A DNA stretch of 64,000 nucleotides, taken from contig NZ_RKMH01000003.1 of the NCBI RefSeq assembly GCF_003797185.1, positions 248,001 to 312,000 on the forward strand, read 5' to 3'. The notes under the pieces are model-generated. The model was given only the letters and a program-made list of their open reading frames with translations, was not told where the DNA came from and did no database searches. Position 1 is the first letter of the stretch; each line of letters begins with the position of its first letter. This document shows positions 1 through 8,229 of the stretch, piece by piece. The stretch comes from Gordonia oryzae. GTDB lineage: Bacteria; Actinomycetota; Actinomycetes; Mycobacteriales; Mycobacteriaceae. Position numbers and translations under genes: made by a program.

Positions 1-368
1 TCGCCGAATACCGAACGCACCCGCTCGTAGACCTCCTCGGGCACCCCGTCGTCACCGATCCGTGTGACGTATTCGGTCAACTCCAATGCCGCTCTGGACT
101 TCTCGTCGAACATCGAAAGACATTCACGCCACACCCCAACCATCCCGAGGGTAATCGGCTCCATGCCGAGACCGAGCGCATCGGACAGATGCATGTGTAG
201 GCAGTATGCGCACCCGTTGAGTTGCGAAGCGCGGATCTTGATGAGTTCCACCAGCTCTCGATCGAGCCCATCTGCCGAGGCGCGCTGAAGGGCGACGAGC
301 GCCTTATAGACACCGGGGTTGGCCGTTGGTAACCAATAGCGCACCCCATCGGGCGCCGCCGCGCTCAT
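1..368 (-). CDS. Carboxymuconolactone decarboxylase / AhpD-like family protein (partial)
   Basis: The reverse-strand translation from the ATG at 366-368 is open to the window edge, so the C-terminus is missing (about 122 residues seen). It carries the CMD/AhpD signature: Glu41, then NGCAYCLHMH with Cys53, Cys56 and His60, the E-x11-C-x2-C-x3-H spacing of the alkylhydroperoxidase core. Such proteins reduce peroxides or act as thiol-disulfide or decarboxylase enzymes; the substrate cannot be read here. The start overlaps the stop of the upstream NAD(P)-binding gene by an ATGA, so the two are probably translationally coupled. Start choice rests on this overlap and on the conserved N-terminal helix. 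Confidence 0.85.
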   Translation of the reverse strand, partial: MSAAAPDGVRYWLPTANPGVYKALVALQRASADGLDRELVELIKIRASQLNGCAYCLHMHLSDALGLGMEPITLGMVGVWRECLSMFDEKSRAALELTEYVTRIGDDGVPEEVYERVRSVFG

Positions 369-1129
369 CGTGACACCCGCTCACCGCGCCGGGCGAGCCA
401 GGCCTCAACGGTTGTCTCGGTCTGCACGAACTCACCGCGCGGCAGCAACCCATCCGCCCGAAGCGCCTTACCCCCGATCCGCACCGGAATCACCCATCGT
501 GGGGAACCGTCCTGACGAGCAACATCTTTCGCCAGATCGGCGAGATCGATCACCTCCGGCCCGGCCACCTCGACATCGCCGCGCGCGGGTTCGAGCGCAG
601 CGTCGGCCACGGCGTCGGCGGCATCGGTGGCCGCCAAGGGCCGACACCTCATGCGCGGTACCACTGCCACCGGCCCCAGACTCGTGCGCCGGAGCAGTTG
701 CTCGGCGAGTTCGAACCATTGCGCCGAGTGCACCACCCTCAGCACGTCGGGCCCGAGCAACTCGCGGTAGACCCGCTCCTGCTCACCCTTGCCCTGGTAG
801 TAGCCGAACTTCGCGTTGACCGCCGGATCGGCGGCATTGATGATCGACAGGCAGACCACCCGGCCCACGTCGGCGGTGACCGCACCCTCGGCGATCCGTC
901 GTGCGGCCGTACCGAAGAAGTCGACAGCGACCTTGGCACGAGTGGTCGTGACATTGACGCAGTCGACGACGACGTCGGCACCGGCGCACACCCGGGCCAC
1001 GCCGGTGCCGGTGTACACATCGACACCGGCCGACCTCTGCGCAGCGACCACCTCGATCCCTCTGTTCTGCAACGTTTCGCCCAGGCAGCGTCCGATCTCA
1101 CCGCTCGCCCCGAACACGACTGTTCGCAT
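365..1129 (-). CDS. NmrA/SDR-like NAD(P)-binding oxidoreductase
   Basis: The 254-residue product starts with a Rossmann strand and GASGEIG, a TGxxGxxG-type dinucleotide loop. An acidic strand end and a VVDCVNVTTT segment follow, as in atypical SDR/NmrA proteins. A clear catalytic YxxxK is not evident (FGYYQGK near residue 110 may be its degenerate form), so a sensor or epimerase-like role is as likely as a dehydrogenase. It has a GGAGG ribosome site before the ATG at 1129. It is coupled to the CMD-like gene downstream and divergent from a MocR regulator, which suggests a small redox operon controlled by that regulator. Confidence 0.8.
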   Translation of the reverse strand: MRTVVFGASGEIGRCLGETLQNRGIEVVAAQRSAGVDVYTGTGVARVCAGADVVVDCVNVTTTRAKVAVDFFGTAARRIAEGAVTADVGRVVCLSIINAADPAVNAKFGYYQGKGEQERVYRELLGPDVLRVVHSAQWFELAEQLLRRTSLGPVAVVPRMRCRPLAATDAADAVADAALEPARGDVEVAGPEVIDLADLAKDVARQDGSPRWVIPVRIGGKALRADGLLPRGEFVQTETTVEAWLARRGERVSR

Positions 1130-1170
1130 CCCTTGCCTCCTCCGGTTGTCTCATCTTGAGTGTCGTGTCA

Positions 1171-1181
1171 CCTACGGTAGG
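1171..1181. promoter_or_regulatory. Palindrome in the divergent MocR promoter region
   Basis: CCTACGGTAGG is an 11-bp palindrome (5+1+5) in the 84-bp gap between the divergent SDR-like and MocR genes. It overlaps plausible -10 boxes on both strands (TACCGT on the minus strand). MocR regulators commonly bind in the shared promoter with their targets, so it is a reasonable operator candidate, on position alone. Confidence 0.35.
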
Positions 1182-1213
1182 GAATAATTGCACCGGAAAA
1201 GAGGTCCAATCCG

Positions 1214-2689
1214 ATGGCCGAAAAGAAGGTCAATTCGACCGAAGGCGACCCGTGGGAGCGTGTGGCTGCACGCTTGGGCGCCGACCTGTTCCTCGATCTC
1301 CAGCCGGACCCGTCGACGACGGCACGAGGACGCGGAGCGATGCGGCGCCGCGCTCTCGCCGACACCCTGCGCGACGCCATCTCCGATGGCCGGCTACCCC
1401 CGGGCACCATGGTGCCTCCGTACCGGTCGCTGGCCGCCGATCTCGGACTCGCCCGCGGCACGGTGGCCGCGGTGTACGCCGAACTCGTTGCCGAAGGCCG
1501 CCTCACCGCGCGCCAGGGCTCGGGCACACGAGTGGCCTGCGGGATACATCCACAGCCGGCCAGTCTGCCGCCACCAACGGTCACCCTGCCCACTGTGGAC
1601 CACGATTTCGCCCTCGGGCAACCGAATCCGTCACTGTTTCCGCGGTCGGCATGGGCCGCCTCGACACGACGTGCGTTGAGCGGCGCCGTCGATTCCGTCT
1701 TTGCGCCGTCGGCACCCAACGGCAGCGTGGCGCTGCGCACCGAACTGGCCGCCTACCTCGCCCGCGCCCGCGGCGTCCGGACCAGCCCGGACTGCATCGT
1801 GTTGACCACCTCGGTCAGTGGATCGCTGGACCTGTTGTCGCGCACCGTGTTCGGGAGAAGAGTGGCGGTCGAAAGCCACGGACTGCCGTTCCATCGGGCG
1901 GTCATCGCCCGGCGCGGTGTCACCACCTCGCCGCTACCCGTCGATGCCCGGGGTGCCGACGTGTCGCGTCTGGCCGAAGCCGGCGTCGACGCCGTCGTGC
2001 TGACACCGAGTCATCAGTATCCGTTCGGCGTGGCACTGGCACCGGATCGCCGCGCCGAGGTCGTCGAGTGGGCCGCGCGTACCGACGCGGTGATCGTCGA
2101 AGACGACTACGACGGCGAGTTGCGCTACGACCGTGACCCGGTGGGAGCGCTGCAGGGTCTCGCGCCCGATTCGGTGATCCACACCGGATCGGTGAGCAAG
2201 AGTCTCTCGCCCGCGGTGCGGATCGGCTGGCTCGTCCTCCCGCCGCGACTGGTGTCGTCGGTCATGTGGGCCAAGGGGGTTCGCGAGCCGGACGCCTCGA
2301 TCGTCGATCAGCTCGTGCTCGCCGACATGATCGCGGCCGGCACATACGACACCCACATCCGGCGCAGCCGTCAGTTCTATCGCGCGCGGCGCGATCACCT
2401 CATCGCCCGACTCGCCGCCGATGGAATCGAGGTATCCGGGATCGCGGCCGGTCTGCACGCGGTGATCCCGCTGCCGGTCGACATCGAGCACCGACTCCTG
2501 CGGGAGTGCCATGCACGCGGTTTCGCCTTCGGCGGCCTCGACGCCATGCGCCACCCCGACGCCGATCCACCCGTCGACGAGAACGGCGTCGCTCAGGGCG
2601 GGCTGGTCGTCGGATTCGCGAGTCCGGCCAACTCGACCTTCGCCCGCGACGTCGACGCACTCGCCACGCTGATCACCGAGTACCGCTGA
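1214..2689 (+). CDS. MocR family regulator (GntR wHTH fused to aminotransferase fold)
   Basis: This 491-residue protein has a GntR-type winged helix at about 40-108 (ALADTLRDAI, PPYRSLAADLGLARGTV) joined to a class I aminotransferase fold (about 125-490). The PLP lysine is Lys329 in TGSVSKSLSPAVR, and the DDYDGELRY segment that binds the cofactor is intact. MocR proteins are PLP-sensing transcription factors, PdxR being the best known. The start has a GAGG site 8-10 bases upstream. No pdx genes are nearby, so the divergent redox pair is the likelier target. It converges with the prenyl synthase with only 18 bases between the stops. Confidence 0.92.
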   Translation: MAEKKVNSTEGDPWERVAARLGADLFLDLQPDPSTTARGRGAMRRRALADTLRDAISDGRLPPGTMVPPYRSLAADLGLARGTVAAVYAELVAEGRLTARQGSGTRVACGIHPQPASLPPPTVTLPTVDHDFALGQPNPSLFPRSAWAASTRRALSGAVDSVFAPSAPNGSVALRTELAAYLARARGVRTSPDCIVLTTSVSGSLDLLSRTVFGRRVAVESHGLPFHRAVIARRGVTTSPLPVDARGADVSRLAEAGVDAVVLTPSHQYPFGVALAPDRRAEVVEWAARTDAVIVEDDYDGELRYDRDPVGALQGLAPDSVIHTGSVSKSLSPAVRIGWLVLPPRLVSSVMWAKGVREPDASIVDQLVLADMIAAGTYDTHIRRSRQFYRARRDHLIARLAADGIEVSGIAAGLHAVIPLPVDIEHRLLRECHARGFAFGGLDAMRHPDADPPVDENGVAQGGLVVGFASPANSTFARDVDALATLITEYR

Positions 2690-2707
2690 CCGACGAAGGG
2701 CCCGGAG

Positions 2708-3514
2708 CTACTTACCGAATCGTCGATTCCGGGCCGCGTAGTCGCGTAGCGCGCGCAGGAAGTCCACCCGCCGGAACTCCGGCCAGTACGCGTCGGTGAA
2801 CCAGATCTCCGAATATGCGCTCTGCCACAGCAGAAATCCCGAGAGCCGCTGCTCTCCGGAGGTACGGATGACCAGATCCGGATCGGGCTGTCCCTTGGTG
2901 TAGAGATTGCGGTCGATGGCCTCCACCGTGACCGCGTCGATCATCTGCTCGGGCGTCCCGCCGTCGGCTTTGCACTCGGCGAGCAGCGCCCGCACGGCGT
3001 CGACGATCTCCTGGCGGCCGCCGTAGCCAACAGCGACGTTCACGTTCATGCCGTCGCGGCCCCGGGTGCGTTCGGCGGCACTGCGCAGCCTTTGCGCCAC
3101 CGCCTCCGGCAGCTGATCGAGCGTGCCGACGATGCGTACCTGCCAGTCGCCGGCCGGTGCCTCGGGGTCGGCGGCGGCGGGCCTGGAGATCTCGTCGACG
3201 ATGTCGGGCACGATCTCCATCAGCGCGTCGAGTTCCTCGGATTCGCGCTGCAGGTTCTCTGTCGACAGCAGGTAGATGGTGACCGTCTCGATCCCCAGCT
3301 CGGCACACCATCCGAGCATGTCGGCGATCCGGCGGGCCCCGACCCGATGGCCGTGGCTGACGTCCTCGAAACCGGCTTCGCGGGCCCAACGCCGGTTTCC
3401 GTCGCAGATGATCGCGACGTGGCACGGCAGGCGGGTGGTGTCCATCAGCTGGACCAGTCGTCGCTCGTACACGGTGAGCATCGGGCCGCGCAGGCCATCG
3501 GGAAGCAGTTTCAT
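2708..3514 (-). CDS. Short-chain Z-isoprenyl diphosphate synthase (UppS family)
   Basis: The 268-residue cis-prenyltransferase has the family landmarks: CDGNRRWA with the catalytic Asp38, a GHRVGA loop, YLLSTEN, and the C-terminal DLVIRTSGEQRLSGFLLWQSAYSE block. In M. tuberculosis the homologue in this neighbourhood (Rv1086, also beside a hemolysin III gene) makes Z,E-farnesyl diphosphate for decaprenyl phosphate synthesis, so that role is inferred here. A TAATCT box lies 8 bases before the ATG, so the mRNA is probably nearly leaderless. It is divergent from the hemolysin III gene. Confidence 0.93.
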   Translation of the reverse strand: MKLLPDGLRGPMLTVYERRLVQLMDTTRLPCHVAIICDGNRRWAREAGFEDVSHGHRVGARRIADMLGWCAELGIETVTIYLLSTENLQRESEELDALMEIVPDIVDEISRPAAADPEAPAGDWQVRIVGTLDQLPEAVAQRLRSAAERTRGRDGMNVNVAVGYGGRQEIVDAVRALLAECKADGGTPEQMIDAVTVEAIDRNLYTKGQPDPDLVIRTSGEQRLSGFLLWQSAYSEIWFTDAYWPEFRRVDFLRALRDYAARNRRFGK

Positions 3515-3636
3515 CGCGACCCAGATTAGCCGCGCCCGGTCGCGGGTGTGTGCGGTCGTTGGTCTCCCGACAGACGGGAGGTGATCGACACATCATCCCG
3601 CAGACCGCGTAAGTTACGGTACCGTAGGTTTCTGTG

Positions 3637-4299
3637 ATGACCGTGCTGACAACGCCCGTGGACGATCGGCCGAGGTTGCGGGGCGTGATCCATCAGTACG
3701 CGGCCTTCGTGGCCGCGGCCTGCGGTATTGCCGTGGTGACCGGCGCCGCACTCTTGCGCGGCGCCGCCGCATCGACGGCGTGTGCGATCTACGCGATCAC
3801 CATCGTCGGTCTCTTCGGCGTGTCGGCGACTTATCACCGCGTGCACTGGAAGACCGACCGCGCCCAGATCAGTATGAAGCGCGCCGACCATTCGATGATC
3901 TTCCTGTTCATCGCCGGCACGTACACACCGTTCTGCGGGCTCGCCCTGCCGTCCCCACTGCGCTGGTGGGTGCTCGGAGTCGTGTGGGCCGGTGCCGTCG
4001 CCGGGGTGGCGCTCACGATCGTCTGGCCCGCGGCACCACGTTGGCTCAGTGTGTCGCTCTACGTGCTGCTCGGTTGGGTGATCGTCGCGGTCGCCCCGAG
4101 CCTGGCGACCCGCGCGGGGGTCACCGTCATGGTGCTCCTCGCCCTCGGTGGGGTCTTCTACACCGTCGGCGGAATCCTTTACGCGCTACGACGCCCCAAC
4201 CCGTGGCCGGCGACCTTCGGTCACCACGAGGTCTTCCACGTGTGCACCGCGATCGCGGCGCTGCTGCACTACATCGCAGTGTGGTTGGTGCTGGCTTGA
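3637..4299 (+). CDS. Hemolysin III family integral membrane protein
   Basis: About 220 residues with seven predicted hydrophobic segments. It has the PAQR-like signatures of the hemolysin III/YqfA family: SATYHRVHW early, RADHSMIFLFIAGTYTPF in the middle, and FGHHEVFHV near the end, giving the conserved Ser/His/Asp metal-site residues. Its role in bacteria is unproven, despite the name. ATG 3637 is preferred over the in-frame GTG at 3634 because TAGGTT sits six bases upstream, the spacing of leaderless actinobacterial genes. Its partner is the divergent prenyl synthase. Confidence 0.9.
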   Translation: MTVLTTPVDDRPRLRGVIHQYAAFVAAACGIAVVTGAALLRGAAASTACAIYAITIVGLFGVSATYHRVHWKTDRAQISMKRADHSMIFLFIAGTYTPFCGLALPSPLRWWVLGVVWAGAVAGVALTIVWPAAPRWLSVSLYVLLGWVIVAVAPSLATRAGVTVMVLLALGGVFYTVGGILYALRRPNPWPATFGHHEVFHVCTAIAALLHYIAVWLVLA

Positions 4300-4890
4300 C
4301 ACGCCCCACCGTGTGGGTCACCACCAACCACTTCCCGAGTCCGTCAGCCCCGGGCGATCACCGACCGTAGATGTTCCGCCGGCGCCGCAGTGGTCGTGGG
4401 ATTACGCAGGCCGTCGACGAGTACGGCGTACCGAACCGTGCCCGACCTCAGCGCCTGCGACTTTCACTGCGTCACAGGGTCACCGGCATGAGGGCGCACG
4501 CCGAAGGTCTCACCGAGACTGCTCATGTCGGCGTAGGACGCATCGAGGGGCCGCATGATCCCACCCCGGTACCACCGGCCTGCCGACACGGCTCGGTCAG
4601 CTGGTACGGGATCGCACCGATGGTGCCGATCCCGTGCGGGTCACTCCCCGTAGCCTTCCCCGAATCCGTGGTTTCATCCGATGAACACGCAGTCGGGCTC
4701 GGCAGCGGCGATGCTGGCCATCATCAACGCGACACGGATCGTCGCCGGACGACCGGACTCCGGCGGTCTCGGCCGTGGACCTCAGCTCGATCGTAGGGTC
4801 GATCCTTCGATGGCACCCGAGCAATGCCCGACACCTTCTGCTGTGAGCAGCACCGTAGCGGCAGATCACCAGTGCCACAACGAAATGGGT
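4300..4890 (-). pseudogene. Intergenic region with traces of an unidentified decayed gene
   Basis: This 590-bp stretch has no convincing intact gene. On the minus strand one frame reads as protein-like pieces broken by stops: about 4770-4680 (ALMMASIAAAEPDCVFIG), about 4555-4465 (MRPLDASYADMSSLGETFG) and about 4460-4350 (TVRYAVLVDGLRNPTTTAAP, ending at a stop near 4350). This pattern suggests an old coding sequence, but the family was not recognised. Confidence 0.3.
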
Positions 4891-5988
4891 TCAGCCACGC
4901 GCCAATTCGGCGAGCACCGCGGCACTGACCGCCCAATCCATGCAGTTGTCGGTCACCGACTTACCGTAGACGAGCGGATCGGCATCGGGAGACTGCGCAC
5001 CGGCCTCGAGGAAGCTCTCGAGCATGACGCCGCTCACCTGCACCGGGTCGCCGGATTGCCGACGCGCGCGGATTGATGCCGCGATTTGTGTGGCGACCTC
5101 CGCCTGGCGGAGGTGGTCCTTCCCGGAGTTGGCGTGGCTGGCGTCGATCATCACCCGCGATGTCAGACCCGAACATTGCAGTGCCGCAACGGCGTCGGCG
5201 ACGGATTCGTCGTCGTAGTTGGGTCCGGCGGTGCCACCGCGCAAGATGATGTGACAGTCGGAGTTGCCCGCCGACTCCACCAGCGCGCCGTGCCCGAAGT
5301 CGTCGACGCCGAAGAAGACATGTGATGCCGCAGCGGCTTTCACGCCGTCGATCGCCACCTGCACGTTGCCGTCGGTGCCATTCTTGAAGCCGATCGGCAT
5401 GGACAGTCCCGAGGCGAGTTGGCGGTGCACCTGGGATTCAGTGGTGCGAGCTCCGATCGCTCCCCAAGCGACCGCGTCGGCGATGTATTGCGGGCTGGTC
5501 GGTTCGAGGAACTCACATCCCACCGGCAGCCCGAGGTCGATGATGTCGAGCAGCAACGACCGCGCCGTCCGCAGACCGCGCTCAACATCGAAGGTCTCAT
5601 CCATACCGGGGTCGTTGATCAGGCCCTTCCATCCGACGATGGTACGGGGCTTCTCGAAGTACACGCGCATCACGATCTTGAGTCGTTCGGAGAACTGCTG
5701 GGCCAGCAACGCCAACCGGCGCGCGTAGTCGAGTGCGGCGATCGGGTCGTGCACCGAGCACGGGCCGACGACGACGAGAAGCCGATCGTCTGCGCCGGCG
5801 AGGATGGCCGCGATCTCGTCGCGGTCGCGTTGGACCGCAAGCGCCCGCCGGGCGGTCAACGGCAATTCGGTGCGAATGGTGTCCGGTGATGGGATCGACC
5901 GGAACGAGCGGATCCGGCGATCCGAGGTCGATTCGGCCGAAAGAGAGCGGTCGGCGGGACTTCGTGAGAGATCTCCGAGGGTGGTCAT
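4891..5988 (-). CDS. Class I 3-deoxy-7-phosphoheptulonate (DAHP) synthase
   Basis: This 365-residue enzyme condenses phosphoenolpyruvate with erythrose 4-phosphate, the first step of the shikimate pathway. Class I (AroG/F/H-like) signatures are present: VVGPCSVHDP, RVYFEKPRTIVGWKG, GCEFLEPTSPQYIAD, IGARTTESQVHR, GFKNGTDG, ILRGG and DASHANSGKDH (metal and substrate residues Cys, Lys, His, Glu, Asp). The start at 5988 follows an AAAGG site. The open frame continues 35 codons upstream, but that is leader sequence. The gene stands alone and is preceded by a leader peptide and hairpin, so ribosome-mediated attenuation by aromatic amino acids is the likely control. Sensitivity to Phe, Tyr or Trp feedback cannot be decided from sequence. 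Confidence 0.95.
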   Translation of the reverse strand: MTTLGDLSRSPADRSLSAESTSDRRIRSFRSIPSPDTIRTELPLTARRALAVQRDRDEIAAILAGADDRLLVVVGPCSVHDPIAALDYARRLALLAQQFSERLKIVMRVYFEKPRTIVGWKGLINDPGMDETFDVERGLRTARSLLLDIIDLGLPVGCEFLEPTSPQYIADAVAWGAIGARTTESQVHRQLASGLSMPIGFKNGTDGNVQVAIDGVKAAAASHVFFGVDDFGHGALVESAGNSDCHIILRGGTAGPNYDDESVADAVAALQCSGLTSRVMIDASHANSGKDHLRQAEVATQIAASIRARRQSGDPVQVSGVMLESFLEAGAQSPDADPLVYGKSVTDNCMDWAVSAAVLAELARG

Positions 5989-6073
5989 TGGTATGCCTTT
6001 CGCGGGGTTGTGGGCCCTGGTTGTCGCCTGGGCCCGCCCGCGTCGTGGTCGCCGGAAAGCCCTGACATGACAA

Positions 6074-6098
6074 GAGCAGTGACCTGGGGTCACTGCTC
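6074..6098 (-). terminator. Attenuator hairpin in the DAHP synthase leader
   Basis: A perfect 11-bp inverted repeat, GAGCAGTGACC and GGTCACTGCTC, with a 3-base loop. In the transcript it is followed by UUGUCAU, a weak U-tract. It lies between the leader peptide stop (6128) and the synthase start (5988). Just upstream, CCCGGAGCC (about 6101-6110) can pair with GGCTCCGGG inside the leader ORF or with GGGC-TTTCCGG downstream of the hairpin, giving the alternative folds expected of an attenuator. Confidence 0.65.
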
Positions 6099-6127
6099 GG
6101 GGCTCCGGGATGTGGCGTGCGGCGCGA

Positions 6128-6199
6128 TCAGCGCTTCATCGCAGGCTCACCCGGAGCCTCGATAAAGAAACGCCAATAGGCGCGCACGGTGCTGATCAC
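6128..6199 (-). CDS. Aromatic amino acid leader peptide for DAHP synthase
   Basis: A 23-codon reading frame starts at GTG 6199 and ends with TGA at 6128. Its N-terminal part reads MISTVRAYWRFFIEAPG, with consecutive Tyr-Trp and Phe-Phe codons around one Arg. A TAGCCT -10 box ends seven bases before the GTG, and TTGGGT lies 18 bases further up, so transcription probably starts on the GTG itself (leaderless). This is the architecture of a ribosome-mediated attenuator sensing charged tRNA for aromatic residues. An analogous leader (aroR) before aroF is known in Corynebacterium glutamicum. It is far too short for ordinary gene calling. Confidence 0.72.
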   Translation of the reverse strand: MISTVRAYWRFFIEAPGEPAMKR

Positions 6200-6274
6200 G
6201 AGAGCGAGGCTACCACGGGCCGCCTTCGGGACCCAACGACCGCCTGCGAGGCATCCGATCGGATACCCGCACGG

Positions 6275-6787
6275 TCAGCAAAGCCCGTCCGAGGAATCGA
6301 CCAACGCCGCGATCTGCGCGTCGGAGGGCTCGGCACCCATGGCCTGCTTCATCACCGGAGCCGCGAACGTGCGCGCTGCGTCCTCACCGCCGGTCTGGCG
6401 AACCCGGCAGACCGAGGACCCGAGCGACACCGCGGTGTCGGCGTCCATGTCGACCCCTTTGGCACGCAGCGAGTTCAGGAAGGCGGTGCGCGCGGACGTC
6501 GGCGGGGGCGCCACTGTTTCGGCGGTCCCCGCGCTGGGCAGGGTCACCGGAGTCGGCGGCGGCGCCTGCGTCGATACAGCGGTCGGGCGCGACCCCACCG
6601 CGGCTGAGAACGGACTCGTCGCCGTCGCCGAACTCACCGGAGCCGGCGTCCACGATGGGTCAGCGCTGGTGCCCCCGTCGGACTGGGTGCAACCGGCGAC
6701 GAACAACACCAGTCCGAAACATCCCACCCCGACCAGGGTCCACGGAGTCGACTGGTATCGACGATTCGCGCCGTCGGGGTCACGCAT
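6275..6787 (-). CDS. DUF732 domain lipoprotein
   Basis: The 170-residue product has a basic N-terminus, a hydrophobic segment and a lipobox ending LFVAGC (Cys33), predicting a lipid-anchored cell-envelope protein. A Pro/Thr/Ser-rich linker (about 45-100) leads to a C-terminal DUF732 domain (FLNSLRAKGVD, two conserved Cys in SSVCRV and DGLC). DUF732 proteins are common, mostly uncharacterised secreted proteins of mycolic-acid bacteria. The ATG at 6787 overlaps the stop of the mycolyltransferase upstream, so the two form a coupled pair at the envelope. Confidence 0.8.
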   Translation of the reverse strand: MRDPDGANRRYQSTPWTLVGVGCFGLVLFVAGCTQSDGGTSADPSWTPAPVSSATATSPFSAAVGSRPTAVSTQAPPPTPVTLPSAGTAETVAPPPTSARTAFLNSLRAKGVDMDADTAVSLGSSVCRVRQTGGEDAARTFAAPVMKQAMGAEPSDAQIAALVDSSDGLC

Positions 6788-7814
6788 GAAAGAACCCTCT
6801 CGCGAAGGCGTTGTTGACCGCATCCTGCCAGTAGGGCCAGTCGTGCATCCCCGAGACCGGGAAGTCGGTCATGACGGGCACGCCGTTGATCATCGCCTGC
6901 ACGTCGAAGGTGTGTGTGAGCGCCGAGGAGAGCACCTCCAGCGGCACCCCTTCGATGATCAGCGCCGGATCGGTCAGGACTGCGCCCGCGGTCGCGGTGT
7001 AGCCCGGGATACCGCTGCCGGTGTAGAGGAACAGTCGCAGTCCGCGCATTTTTCCGATCTGCACCAGCGGATCGTTGTCGAGCCAGCGAGTCGACCACGG
7101 CGGGCCCCACATGGCGTCGGCGTTCATCGCCGGGGTGCCCCCGTCGATCGCGGGAAAGATCATCGCGACCCGGATCGCTTCGCGCACGCCGGGTGCGGTG
7201 GTGTTGAGCAGACCCGACAGCGATCCGGCCGCGTCGAAGTCGCGGTGATCGTCAGCGGCGGTGATCAACGCCGAGCTACCGCTCATCGAGAGCCCCATGA
7301 TCGCGTAGTGGCCCGATGGCCCACGCAACCCGTGCAGGTCCATCGCGGCGACCAGGCTCCGACTGATTACACATCCCCACTCGTAGGTATAACCTTGTCG
7401 GCTGAAATTGTCCGGTCTGTCCCAGTTCGTGTAGAAGCTCTCGTAACCCCCCACCGGCTCAACGACATTGACGCCGCGGTCGGCGAGATCCTGGATGTGC
7501 GTGTTGTGTTCCCACCCGCTGAGATCGTTGGTGGCTCGAAGACCGTCGAGCAAGACGACGGTCTTGGTGTTCTGCGGGCGCGTCCATGCGCGCACTTTGA
7601 CCGAATGAGGCGGTCCGCCAGGGCTTTGCGTCGGCATGCCACACGAATTGACCCACCAGGTCTGTGCCGCAAGCGCCGCCTGCGCGACGCCCTGACCGAT
7701 GACCGACAACACCCCGACACTCACCGCGGCCAGCGCCACGGCGAGCGCCCTGGCGCTCACCGACCGGACCGATCGGCGACGCCACTTCGCGCCCACACGA
7801 ACACCTCTCACCAT
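6780..7814 (-). CDS. Antigen 85-type mycolyltransferase / esterase family protein
   Basis: A 344-residue alpha/beta hydrolase with a basic N-terminus and a signal peptide ending near AQAALAAQ (about residue 50). Ag85 features follow: VVLLDGLRATNDLSGWE, SFYTNWDRP, the nucleophile elbow GLSMSGSS with Ser176, and the C-terminal His324 in SGMHDWPYW. These enzymes transfer mycolates onto trehalose and arabinogalactan outside the membrane. The substrate loop DNDPL around residue 240 is present. The downstream DUF732 lipoprotein overlaps and may be a partner. The first ATG (7814) is kept; an internal start near residue 8 is possible. Confidence 0.88.
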   Translation of the reverse strand: MVRGVRVGAKWRRRSVRSVSARALAVALAAVSVGVLSVIGQGVAQAALAAQTWWVNSCGMPTQSPGGPPHSVKVRAWTRPQNTKTVVLLDGLRATNDLSGWEHNTHIQDLADRGVNVVEPVGGYESFYTNWDRPDNFSRQGYTYEWGCVISRSLVAAMDLHGLRGPSGHYAIMGLSMSGSSALITAADDHRDFDAAGSLSGLLNTTAPGVREAIRVAMIFPAIDGGTPAMNADAMWGPPWSTRWLDNDPLVQIGKMRGLRLFLYTGSGIPGYTATAGAVLTDPALIIEGVPLEVLSSALTHTFDVQAMINGVPVMTDFPVSGMHDWPYWQDAVNNAFARGFFHA

Positions 7815-8229
7815 CTACCCACTCCCGTCGACAGCAGTTCATCTGCCACAACTCATGACGACTATCGATGAGTACACCGGCCCCGTTACCGATCTCACGT
7901 ACCAGCCATCGCGACAAATCGGACGAACTTCCCAGTGGCGCAACACTTGTCGCCGTCTGAGTCAACCTACACCGCCGACGGGTCACTATGGGTATGCCCC
8001 AGATATGACCATCGGCTGCTTCCGGACATCTCGGTCAGGGATGATCGCGATCGATGAGATGCCTGGGCACGACGATCGATCCGCTGCGATCGACGCCACC
8101 GGCTCCGGATTCGTTCGGTCCTGCTCAGGGTGATGCACGTCGTGGGCCACGTTCGGCAGGATCGCGTCGGCCGGCCGGTGATGGTGACCGCGCTGACGAC
8201 CTGCTCGATGGGTTCCCACGACTCCTTGA
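7815..8229. other. Intergenic region without a recognisable gene
   Basis: About 415 bp upstream of the mycolyltransferase with moderately lower GC. It presumably contains that gene's promoter (minus strand). Open frames here have no family resemblance that I can defend. The right end runs into the rocD remnant. Confidence 0.5.
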
